From contig UQSG01000010.1 in the NCBI GenBank assembly GCA_900543695.1, forward strand, positions 1 through 64,000: 64,000 nt of DNA, given 5' to 3'. The notes beneath the pieces were generated by a model. That model saw only the letters and a program-made list of their open reading frames with translations, ran no database searches and was not told the origin of the DNA. Source of the DNA: an uncultured Clostridium sp. (GTDB lineage: Bacteria > Bacillota > Clostridia > UBA1212 > UBA1255). The stretch's first letter is position 1. Each line of letters starts with the position of its first letter. Both the position numbers and the translations under genes were made by a program. Shown here piece after piece: positions 50,158 through 58,470 of this stretch.

Positions 50158-51375
50158 ATGGAAATTACGTATTGGTACGGCCCGCCGCGCGCCTTTTTAA
50201 ATGCGGAAACCTATGAGGATGTGAAAAACGCGGGCTTCACGCTTGCCGGCCCGATGGGCAGCGCCGGCGTAAATACAGAGGACAATCTCAAATTTCTTGA
50301 CCTTTGCAGGGAAAAGGGCCTGAAGGCCTGCGTTCATGACAGACGGATCCATCATGCACTGCAGAAATACGAAAACGGCGAGGCCGACTGGGACGCGCCG
50401 CTGAAGAGTATGACAGAGGATTACAAGCACCACCCGGCGCTTGCCTGCTATTACGTCATCGACGAACCCTCCGCAGGCATGTTCCCCATGCTGGGAGACA
50501 TCGTTGCAAAGCTAAAAGAATACGATCCGGAGCATCCCGGCTATATTAATTTATTACCCAATTACGCAACTTTGGAACAGCTTGGCAGTCCGACCTATTA
50601 TGACCATGTCAGAGACTATATCGAAACGGTCCGGCCCGCCTTTGTCAGCTACGACCATTACCATTTCCTGCATTTTACCCACGATACGCTGCCGCAGGGC
50701 TACGAAATCGAAGAAACGGAGGACGAGCGCGAAAATGCAATCCGCCGTTCCGCCATGATCAGCATTGACCGGCCCGGCTTCTTTGAAAATCTTGAAATTG
50801 TCAGAACGCTATGCGCGCAGTACGAAATTCCGTTTATGGTAATCGTGCTTCTGATCGAGCACGGTCCGTATCGGAATGTGACGGAGGCTGAGCTTCGCTT
50901 CGAGGCCTTTCAGACGCTGGCATACGGCGCTTCCATGCTTTCTTATTTTACATATTGGACGGTGATTGAACCAGGCTCCTGGTGGAACTGGAGAAACGGC
51001 TGCGTCAGCTGCGAGGGGGAAAAGCTCCAGCACTATTACGATGTCAGCAAGATCAATCGGGAGCTCCACGCGTATGCCGCATATCTGGACGGGAAAAAGT
51101 CTATCGACGTATCGCATTATGGAGAAATAGGGGAAGAAGTGAAGCGCTTCACAGGCAAAATATCAGCAGCTTCTCCGGTTCAGCTTACGATCGGCACATT
51201 TGAGGGCGGATATACTGCAATTGCGAACAAAAATACGGAAAAACCGGCTGTCTTCGCGATGCCTTTCGATGGCGAAGCCGAAAGGCTTGACATAGAAACC
51301 GGCAGATTTGCGCCGCTCGACACCGCGCGTATTGAGATCGGCCCCGGCGACATGGCTCTGATCCGGACAAAATAA
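50158..51375 (+). CDS. Unrecognised glycoside-hydrolase-like TIM-barrel protein
   Basis: A 405-residue soluble protein without a signal peptide. The pattern of strands with acidic ends suggests a glycosidase-type barrel: LAGPMGSAGVNTEDNLKFLDLC, CYYVIDEPSAGMFP with a strand-end DEP, AFVSYDHYHFLHF, and YFTYWTVIEPGSWWNW, followed by a C-terminal beta domain with FAPLDTARIEIGPGDMALI, like the sandwich that ends many GH families. Candidate catalytic acids are the Asp-Glu of IDEP and the Glu of VIEP. I cannot place it in a GH family. Its own promoter and the neighbouring polysaccharide deacetylase fit carbohydrate work, but that is inference. Confidence 0.75.
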   Translation: MEITYWYGPPRAFLNAETYEDVKNAGFTLAGPMGSAGVNTEDNLKFLDLCREKGLKACVHDRRIHHALQKYENGEADWDAPLKSMTEDYKHHPALACYYVIDEPSAGMFPMLGDIVAKLKEYDPEHPGYINLLPNYATLEQLGSPTYYDHVRDYIETVRPAFVSYDHYHFLHFTHDTLPQGYEIEETEDERENAIRRSAMISIDRPGFFENLEIVRTLCAQYEIPFMVIVLLIEHGPYRNVTEAELRFEAFQTLAYGASMLSYFTYWTVIEPGSWWNWRNGCVSCEGEKLQHYYDVSKINRELHAYAAYLDGKKSIDVSHYGEIGEEVKRFTGKISAASPVQLTIGTFEGGYTAIANKNTEKPAVFAMPFDGEAERLDIETGRFAPLDTARIEIGPGDMALIRTK

Positions 51376-51419
51376 ATTTTAGTAATAATTAGCAGTGTTC
51401 TTTTAGAAAAAATGCAGAT

Positions 51420-51464
51420 AATAACTCCGTCACATGAAACGAAACCAAAATGTGAGGAGTTATT
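51420..51464 (+). promoter_or_regulatory. Hairpin that buries the ribosome binding site of the deacetylase gene
   Basis: AATAACTCC (51420-51428) pairs with GGAGTTATT (51456-51464), and TCACAT (51430-51435) pairs with ATGTGA (51450-51455), with one bulged G and a 14-base loop. The whole Shine-Dalgarno sequence GAGGAG at 51454-51459 lies in the right arm, four bases before the start ATG at 51468. The arm ends in a short T-run, so it may also act as a terminator for the gene before. Confidence 0.75.
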
Positions 51465-51467
51465 TTT

Positions 51468-52250
51468 ATGAGAAAAGTATATTTGTTGGAAATCATATTT
51501 GTAATCTGGCTCATTATACTGGTGCTGCTTTTGGTTCCTTTCGCAGTGAAGGCGGAGGATGGCGAGCCGCCTATGATCGCTTTTACGTTTGACGACGGTC
51601 CCAATGCCGTACAGACGAGCCGTCTCCTGGACGGTCTGCAGGAGCGCGGCGCAAAAGCGACGTTCTTTGTGGTCGGCGAGAAGCTTGACTATGCGTCGGA
51701 CAAGCCGAACGTTGCGGAAAACAGAGCACTTCTGGAACGGATGGCCCGCGAGGGCCATGAAATCGGGAATCATACGTATTCTCACTGCTGGCTGAGTAAA
51801 ATCTCCAGGGAAAAAGCCGCGCTTGAGCTTTCCAAAACAAATGAGCTGATCCGGGAGATCACGGGCAGCACGCCGAAATACATGAGACCGCCGGGAGGAA
51901 GCGCGCTGACGGCTCCCTGGGTGCGGGAGCTGGCGGCGCCCATGATCACGGTTTGCTGGGGGTATTATGATACCAGAGACTGGGAGTGCCGCAACGTTGA
52001 CCAAATGGTCCGGACGATTGTGGAAAACACATTTGACGGCGATATCATTTTACTGCATGACAATTACGAGACCTCGGTAGATACGGCGCTGAGGGCGATG
52101 GATCTCCTTGCCAGGCAGGGGTACCGGTTCGTCACGGTCGACGAGCTTTTAAACAGGAACACCGGAGACGGCTGGGAGCTGGATCCGATGCGGATTTACT
52201 GCACGATGAAGCCTGACGACAAATCGCGGCTCAGGCAGACTGAAATATAA
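51468..52250 (+). CDS. Polysaccharide deacetylase
   Basis: A 260-residue carbohydrate esterase family 4 enzyme with an N-terminal membrane anchor or signal (residues 4-28). The NodB domain has FTFDDGPN with the catalytic Asp and metal Asp, GNHTYSH with the two metal-binding histidines (HTYSH), YMRPPGGS, and IILLHDN with the C-terminal His. It removes acetyl groups from N-acetylated sugars in peptidoglycan or a surface polymer, outside the cell. The ribosome binding site is inside a hairpin, suggesting controlled translation. Similar to PdaA/PdaB-type enzymes used in sporulation or lysozyme resistance, but not assignable further. Confidence 0.93.
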   Translation: MRKVYLLEIIFVIWLIILVLLLVPFAVKAEDGEPPMIAFTFDDGPNAVQTSRLLDGLQERGAKATFFVVGEKLDYASDKPNVAENRALLERMAREGHEIGNHTYSHCWLSKISREKAALELSKTNELIREITGSTPKYMRPPGGSALTAPWVRELAAPMITVCWGYYDTRDWECRNVDQMVRTIVENTFDGDIILLHDNYETSVDTALRAMDLLARQGYRFVTVDELLNRNTGDGWELDPMRIYCTMKPDDKSRLRQTEI

Positions 52251-52258
52251 AAACGGCT

Positions 52259-52771
52259 TCAGAACATACGGTATTTCCGATTCAGCCTGTCCATAAGCAA
52301 AAAGAGCGGAAGCCCAAGCGCGTAGGTCGCAGCCAGCTCCGAGATGAAGATCTGGACAACATTGATCCAGAACAGCTCCGGCGTCCCGGCGACAAGCACG
52401 ATCATGCCCGCAATAATAAAAGCATTAAAAACGACGTTGCCGGCCAGAGAAAGGAGCGGCATTCCGCGCACGCGGATTTTGCGGAACAAATAAGCGAACA
52501 GCGCAGCAAGCAGCGTTGCCAGAGATCCGAAAACAATATCGTAGATCCCGAGCTGAGCGCTCCCCAGATTGGAGAGAACGCATCCGATCGTCAGACCGGG
52601 AACCGCTGCAGGCGTAAGCGCCGCAAAAGCAATCAGCGCTTCGGAATATCGGAACTGGATGGGGCCGTAGGCAAAGGCAAAGCCGGAATACGTAAGCGCC
52701 GTATAGGCAGCGGCGATCAAAGCGGCCTGAACCAGAAATTTTACTTTGCTGTTTGACGAATACAACGACAT
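52259..52771 (-). CDS. queT: QueT-family queuosine precursor transporter
   Basis: A 170-residue membrane protein with about five segments, of the QueT family (energy-coupling factor S component for a queuosine precursor). Typical are AALIAAAYTALTY, QFRYSEALIAF and GLTIGCVLSNLGSAQLGIYDIVFGSLATL. It would bring in a pre-queuosine base through the shared ECF module encoded elsewhere. The leader of about 70 bases before the divergent glucan synthase gene does not show a preQ1 riboswitch that I can recognise. AAGGAG lies 11 bases before ATG. Confidence 0.92.
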   Translation of the reverse strand: MSLYSSNSKVKFLVQAALIAAAYTALTYSGFAFAYGPIQFRYSEALIAFAALTPAAVPGLTIGCVLSNLGSAQLGIYDIVFGSLATLLAALFAYLFRKIRVRGMPLLSLAGNVVFNAFIIAGMIVLVAGTPELFWINVVQIFISELAATYALGLPLFLLMDRLNRKYRMF

Positions 52772-52843
52772 TCCGAAAATAACTCCTTACTGAATAAATG
52801 CTGCAATTCCCGTAAATAATAGCATAACGAGGTGGAATTGTAA

Positions 52844-55800
52844 ATGATTCTTGAGGATACGCTGTTAACAAGAAGTGAATATATCCGCCATGCGGCCAAT
52901 ATCGCGGAAAAGCACCGCATGGGGAAATACGATGTCAAAAGCGTGCCGAATGCGGCAAAATGCGCAGATCTGATTGCCGACACGTATGCGCGCATTCTGT
53001 CCGCCGGCGAAGCTGCAGCCGGCGGCATCCATTCGATTCCTTCCGATGAATGGATCGGCGACAATTTCCACCTGATTAACGAGGCTGCTGAATCGGCCGA
53101 TTCCGAGGAAAGCAGGAAACTGGTGAAAAGCATTGGAAAAACGAGCAGCTCTTTGGGCGTGTACGAGATCGCAGCGGAAATTGCCGCGCATACGGACGGC
53201 CGCATAGGAGAAACGGAAATCATAGATTTTGTTTCTCATTATGAAAAGGTAAAGCCGCTTACAACGAACGAGCTTGCCTGCCTCTGCCATATGCTGAAGG
53301 TGGCGCTGCTTAAGAGACTCGCCGAAATCTGTGAGATTTCGGACTCCATTTATAAAGCTCGAAAAGAGGCCGAGCGTATTTTCCGGGAATTTCTCTCCTA
53401 CACGGGAGACATGGAAAACGGGCGGAGACGTTCGGCAGACGTACTGTTTGAAAACGAGGATTTGCTTTCTCCCGTGTTTGCGGAAACCATACTGCGAATT
53501 TCTGCGGAATATGAGGGAAGCGAACAGAGCAGCGGCACGGGAAGCGCCGTGATCCGCGCGGCGCTGTCTAAAAAGCTGGCCGCAAAGGGGACTACGGTTG
53601 AAGAGCTGATCGCACGCGAGCACAGTACGCGCATTTCTATGGGGATTTCCGCAGGGAACGCCATTAAAAGCCTTCATGGGCTGAATTCTCTGGATTGGGA
53701 TAAAATCACATCCGTTCTATGCGTGACGGAACAGATCCTGAATCGGGATCCCTCCGGAATTTTCAGAAAAATGACCTCCAAATCAAGAGGGGAGTACGTC
53801 CGGCTCGTGCGCGTATGCGCGCGGCGCCGCGGAGAAACGCCGGAAGCGTTTGCGCTGAAAATCGTTGAACAGGCGGAAAAAGAAGGAACCCACGTCGGAA
53901 AATACATTTATGAGGAGTATACCAGAAAAAACGAGTTTCGATCGTTTCTGTTCATGCTCTTTTTCGTTACGGCGGTGCTGGCGTTTTGTCCGGCGGTTTA
54001 TACCATCCGGCTTTCGGCAGCCCGGTACGGATGGGCAGGGCTGCCGCTGATCCTCATTACCGTCGGGCTGATCCTCCTGATCGGCCTGAATCTTGCGCTT
54101 ACGATCGCACAAAATATGTATCTGGAGAAACGAATGCCATTTTCGCTGCCGGAGCTGGATTTTCAGGGAATCCTTCCGGAGGACTGCAAAATCATGATCG
54201 TGATCCCCTGCCTGCTCAATTCCAAAAAACGTGTCGACGAAATCGTAAAACAGCTGGAAGCCGCTGCCTGGGCCAACCCGCAGACGGGAATCTTTTTTAC
54301 CATTCTAGGAGATCTGCCGGAGAGTGAAAGCAAGACGCGGCCGGAGGACGAAGAGCTCATACAATATGCGCGGCGAGCCGTACGCAATCTGGAGAGAAGC
54401 TTCCCGCGCCGGGAGGAAAGTGAAAAATTTCATGTGATGGTCAGAGAACGTGTCTATTATGAAAAAGACCGTACATGGATGGGCGCGGAGCGGAAGCGCG
54501 GCGCGCTGATCGAGCTGAACCGCGCCATCATAGAAGGCAGGCTCCCGCGCGTCAATTATGTACTGACCGTAGATGCCGACACTATTATCCCGATCGATAC
54601 GGCCATCAGAATGGCACAGATCCTGCATCATCCGCTGAACCGCCCGCAGATTTCCTACGTACGCTCGGAACCCGTCGTTACGAAAGGCTATGCGCTGCTT
54701 CAGCCTGCGGTGACTCCCGCCGGGCTGGACCGGCAGCATGCAACACCGTTTGAAAAAATATATTGTGACGACGAAGGCTATGACTCCTATCAATGCAAAA
54801 CATCGGATTTTTATTTTGATATCTGCAACGAGGGGATTTATACGGGAAAGGGGATGTATGACCCGTACGTATTCAACGGACTTCTGGAGGGGCGCTTCCG
54901 GGAAAACAGCATATTGAGCCATGATCTGATCGAGGGCTCCTTCCTGCGCACCGCATTCGTCTCCGACGTACATCTGTATGATCATTTCCCACGGAGCTAC
55001 GGAAGCTTTGTAAAAAGGCAGCATCGCTGGGTACGCGGGGATTGGCAGCTTCTTCCGTTCCGCAGAAAACGGTTTGAAGACGGTGCGGGCGCGATGAAAA
55101 ACAATCCGCTGAATTATTATTCTCTGTTTAAAATGGATATGAACCTGATTCGGAGCCTGCTGCCCGCCGCCATCTTTCTGCTGTTTGCAATCGGGATGAT
55201 TTTCCTCAGAAAATACGCGTTTTTGTGGGTGCTGATTACCGCTCTGGCCGTTTTTTTCTCGGCGGGAGGAACCGGACCGCGCCGACTGCTCCGCGCATTT
55301 TTCGAGTTTCTTTTTCTGCCGCACCGGGCCTATTACCACTGCGACGCTGCGGTGCGGGCAGTCTGGAGAACCTTTGTCAGCCGAAAGAAGATGCTGGAAT
55401 GGGTCGTTTCCTCGGATGCAGAGCGCAGCATCGGCGATACGCCTTCCTATTATTGTAAAACAATGTGGTTCAGCTTCGCGGCGGCCGTACTGTTCGCCCC
55501 GTTTTTATTTGGGATCCCGAGTCTGCTCTGGATTGCGGCGCCCTATGCGGCGTATTTTCTGTCGGTCCGCGCGAAAGGGCCTGAAACAGTTTCCGTATCC
55601 GGTCCGGCACGCAGGAGCTTCCGGATTCTTGCACGGAAAATATGGGCCTTTTATGATGATTATGCCGTGGAAAATGAAAATTATCTTCCGCCCGATAATG
55701 TGCAGTTCTCGCCCGTGTACTGTGTTGCCCATCGCACTTCCCCCACAAATATCGGCTTTTTGATTGTCGGCGTGCTGATTGCGGAACGCCTTGGCTATCT

Positions 55801-58453
55801 CTCCTCCGGAGAAATGACGGAGCGGCTTTCCGCCATTCTCGATACGATCGACAGAATGGAGCGGTGGAACGGCCATATTTATAATTGGTACGATACGATT
55901 ACGCTGCAGCCGCTCGAGCCCAGATACGTATCAAGCGTAGACAGCGGAAACCTTGCGGCGGCCCTGCTTACCGCCGCCTCGCTGCTTAGAAGCAGGACGG
56001 AAAACGCATGCGGGGAAAATCAGCGGCGCCGGGCGGCGGAGGGCCTTCTTGACACTATTTACTGCCTGAATGAGATCGCGCTGCCGGAGCACCGCGCGGA
56101 AGCGGCGCTTCTGGAAGATTATCTGGCAAAAGACGAAAACGAGGGCGAGCTTCTCCGCATCGTAAAGTACTATCAAGAGAATCTCCACATCATCCCTGAG
56201 GAAAAGGCCGACGCACATTCCTTCCGCTGCAAGCTGCTGAAAATGACGCAGCGGCTGTGGGAGAGCCTGAACGGCGCCGAAGAATATTGCGGCTTTGAAA
56301 GCAAGGCGCGCGAATTGGCAGACCGCCTCACGCGCGCAGCGCTCCGCATGGATTTTAAAGTTCTATACAGTAAGCAGTGCAGACACCTTCACATCGGATA
56401 TAATCAAACAACGGGAGAATTTTCCCCGTCCTATTACGATATGCTCATGTCAGAGGCTCGTTTGACTTCTTATGTGGCGATGGGAAAAGGCGATATCGGC
56501 GCGGAGCATTTTACCGCGCTTGCAAGACGGTGGAATGACGACAATACCCTGCTGCTTTCCTGGTCCGGAACCGTTTTCGAATATATTTTACCAGAGCTGT
56601 TTCTGGCTTCCCCGCATGGCTCTCTTCTGCAAGGCTCAGTACAGAACATGCTCAAAACGGAAATCTCGCAGGCACAGGGCAAGCCCTGGGGCGTTTCTGA
56701 ATCGGGCTATAATGTATTGGATGTCAACATGAACTATAAATATAAAGCGTTTGGGCTCAAAGCTCTTGCCGTGAAACGGATGCGGGAAAATGACAGCGTG
56801 GTTGCTCCGTACGCCTCTCTCATGGCGTGCGCGCAGATCCCCGACGCAGTGCTTTTAAATATGGAAGCGCTGACAAAGGCGGGCGCGGCGGGGAAATACG
56901 GATTTTACGAGGCAATCGATTATACGCCGGGCAGAAGAGGCGTGGTAGAAAGCTTCATGGCGCATCATTTGGGAATGTCGCTCTGTGCGGCCGCAAATTT
57001 GTTGTTTGACGGCATGCTTACGGAAGCCTTTGGAAAAATGCCGATGATGGCGGCAGTAAACGTCATGCTGACAGGGAAAATGCCGCGCCGCCGGTGCGCG
57101 CCGCGGAAGCCGGCCGCATCGGAGCGAAGAGCGCTGAAAACCGTAAGGCTCCCCAGCCGCGCGCCTGAAAAAGAGGAGGAGCCGCCCGTATGCATTTCCG
57201 GCCGCGATGCGGAGGTCCTTTCAAACGGCAAATACAGCGTCGTATTGAACGGCCTGGGCGGAGGCTATTCCACTCTTGGAGAGATTGGTATTACCGTGCG
57301 GCGCGAAAACAAAGCGCCAGACGGCATCGTTTTCTATCTCAACGGCAAGCTGCTTGTCCCTGTAAAATGCGAGCTTTCTTCTGGTAAAGCGGAATATACG
57401 TATTTTACGAATGAGGCGGATGTGCAGCAGAGCATCTGCGTCGCATCGGATGAAAACGCCGAGCTTCGCCTGATTCGCATAACCAACAAGGAAAAGGAGG
57501 CCCGCAGCGTAAATCTTACGCTGTACTGCGAGCTGATGCTGGCAAAACCGCGCGCTTACGCGGATCATCCTTCTTATACCGGGATGTTTGTTACGACGGA
57601 GGCGCAGACGGACCGGGAGAACCGTACGGTATTCCTGTCCGCCAAACGACGCAGGCACCAGCCCTCCGAGCCGCCGCTCATGGCTTACTGCGCCATGAGC
57701 GTGTCAGATAAGTATAAGGAGGCAGTTGAATCTGAAATGTATGACACGGATGTCCTGTCATTTCAGGGCAGAAACTGCGGAATTGCGGAACCAGCCGTTT
57801 TCCGGAGCCGGGGCTCGCACAGCGACGTGCTTCTGGCGGAAAATTCAGGAATCGTGCTGAATCCCTGCTTTGCAGTAAATACGAAAATTCGCGTAGAGGC
57901 TGGCTCCACAGTGGAAATCTGCTATATATTGGGCGCGGAAGAAAACGGCGGAGCTCTGACGGAAAAGCTCGAACGCCTGAAAAACACAGAACGTGTCTTT
58001 GAACTGGCACGGACGCGGAGTCTGATCGAGCGCGAGCATATATCACTCCGTGAAGGAGACCTGCAGTATTTCCGCAGCTTTTCGTCTAAGCTGCTATACG
58101 GGAAAAAGCATTATTCTCAGCAGCTGCAGAGGAAGCTTTGGGGCTTCGGCATTTCCGGAGATTATCCGATCGTAACGGTGATGCTCCGCCATATCGAAAA
58201 TGCTTCGCATTTGGAAAAGCTTGTCAGGCTATGGTGCTTCTACAGCTTCCGCGGGATCAAAATCGACCTGGCGCTTGCCGTTTTTGATCATGCGGACTAT
58301 ATCAGTCCGATTCATGAGCTTGCGGACAGCCTCTCCCTGAAAGCTATGTGGGGCTGCTTCCCGGTCCGGGGAGATATTTACGTAGTTGTGCCGAAGAACG
58401 GCGAAAGCGCCAAGCCTTTAATAGAGGCGTCGAATATTGTATTCTGGCTTTGA
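52844..58453 (+). CDS. Cyclic beta-1,2-glucan synthase-like protein, GT84 part and central domains
   Basis: An 1869-residue protein matching the N-terminal two-thirds of cyclic beta-1,2-glucan synthases. Residues 1-360 form a helical cytosolic region, followed by two membrane segments (about 364-420). The GT84 domain has VDADT near 574-578 and HRWVRGDWQ near 727-735, the metal and acceptor motifs of the processive enzyme, then more membrane segments to about 920. A (alpha/alpha)-type region (AHRTSPTNIG, GHIYNWYDT, SSVDSGNLAAALL near 1030) and beta-sandwich GH94-like N-terminal domains from 1450 follow. It ends at TGA in the linker before the GH94 catalytic domain, which is a separate gene 17 bases further on. 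It uses UDP-glucose at the membrane. Confidence 0.88.
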   Translation: MILEDTLLTRSEYIRHAANIAEKHRMGKYDVKSVPNAAKCADLIADTYARILSAGEAAAGGIHSIPSDEWIGDNFHLINEAAESADSEESRKLVKSIGKTSSSLGVYEIAAEIAAHTDGRIGETEIIDFVSHYEKVKPLTTNELACLCHMLKVALLKRLAEICEISDSIYKARKEAERIFREFLSYTGDMENGRRRSADVLFENEDLLSPVFAETILRISAEYEGSEQSSGTGSAVIRAALSKKLAAKGTTVEELIAREHSTRISMGISAGNAIKSLHGLNSLDWDKITSVLCVTEQILNRDPSGIFRKMTSKSRGEYVRLVRVCARRRGETPEAFALKIVEQAEKEGTHVGKYIYEEYTRKNEFRSFLFMLFFVTAVLAFCPAVYTIRLSAARYGWAGLPLILITVGLILLIGLNLALTIAQNMYLEKRMPFSLPELDFQGILPEDCKIMIVIPCLLNSKKRVDEIVKQLEAAAWANPQTGIFFTILGDLPESESKTRPEDEELIQYARRAVRNLERSFPRREESEKFHVMVRERVYYEKDRTWMGAERKRGALIELNRAIIEGRLPRVNYVLTVDADTIIPIDTAIRMAQILHHPLNRPQISYVRSEPVVTKGYALLQPAVTPAGLDRQHATPFEKIYCDDEGYDSYQCKTSDFYFDICNEGIYTGKGMYDPYVFNGLLEGRFRENSILSHDLIEGSFLRTAFVSDVHLYDHFPRSYGSFVKRQHRWVRGDWQLLPFRRKRFEDGAGAMKNNPLNYYSLFKMDMNLIRSLLPAAIFLLFAIGMIFLRKYAFLWVLITALAVFFSAGGTGPRRLLRAFFEFLFLPHRAYYHCDAAVRAVWRTFVSRKKMLEWVVSSDAERSIGDTPSYYCKTMWFSFAAAVLFAPFLFGIPSLLWIAAPYAAYFLSVRAKGPETVSVSGPARRSFRILARKIWAFYDDYAVENENYLPPDNVQFSPVYCVAHRTSPTNIGFLIVGVLIAERLGYLSSGEMTERLSAILDTIDRMERWNGHIYNWYDTITLQPLEPRYVSSVDSGNLAAALLTAASLLRSRTENACGENQRRRAAEGLLDTIYCLNEIALPEHRAEAALLEDYLAKDENEGELLRIVKYYQENLHIIPEEKADAHSFRCKLLKMTQRLWESLNGAEEYCGFESKARELADRLTRAALRMDFKVLYSKQCRHLHIGYNQTTGEFSPSYYDMLMSEARLTSYVAMGKGDIGAEHFTALARRWNDDNTLLLSWSGTVFEYILPELFLASPHGSLLQGSVQNMLKTEISQAQGKPWGVSESGYNVLDVNMNYKYKAFGLKALAVKRMRENDSVVAPYASLMACAQIPDAVLLNMEALTKAGAAGKYGFYEAIDYTPGRRGVVESFMAHHLGMSLCAAANLLFDGMLTEAFGKMPMMAAVNVMLTGKMPRRRCAPRKPAASERRALKTVRLPSRAPEKEEEPPVCISGRDAEVLSNGKYSVVLNGLGGGYSTLGEIGITVRRENKAPDGIVFYLNGKLLVPVKCELSSGKAEYTYFTNEADVQQSICVASDENAELRLIRITNKEKEARSVNLTLYCELMLAKPRAYADHPSYTGMFVTTEAQTDRENRTVFLSAKRRRHQPSEPPLMAYCAMSVSDKYKEAVESEMYDTDVLSFQGRNCGIAEPAVFRSRGSHSDVLLAENSGIVLNPCFAVNTKIRVEAGSTVEICYILGAEENGGALTEKLERLKNTERVFELARTRSLIEREHISLREGDLQYFRSFSSKLLYGKKHYSQQLQRKLWGFGISGDYPIVTVMLRHIENASHLEKLVRLWCFYSFRGIKIDLALAVFDHADYISPIHELADSLSLKAMWGCFPVRGDIYVVVPKNGESAKPLIEASNIVFWL

Positions 58454-58470
58454 AACCGGAGGAAGTTCCT

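Noticed and set aside
52772..52843. preQ1 riboswitch before queT
   Set aside because: The leader is short and I could not form the C-rich loop, stem and A-rich tail of preQ1 class I; no support.
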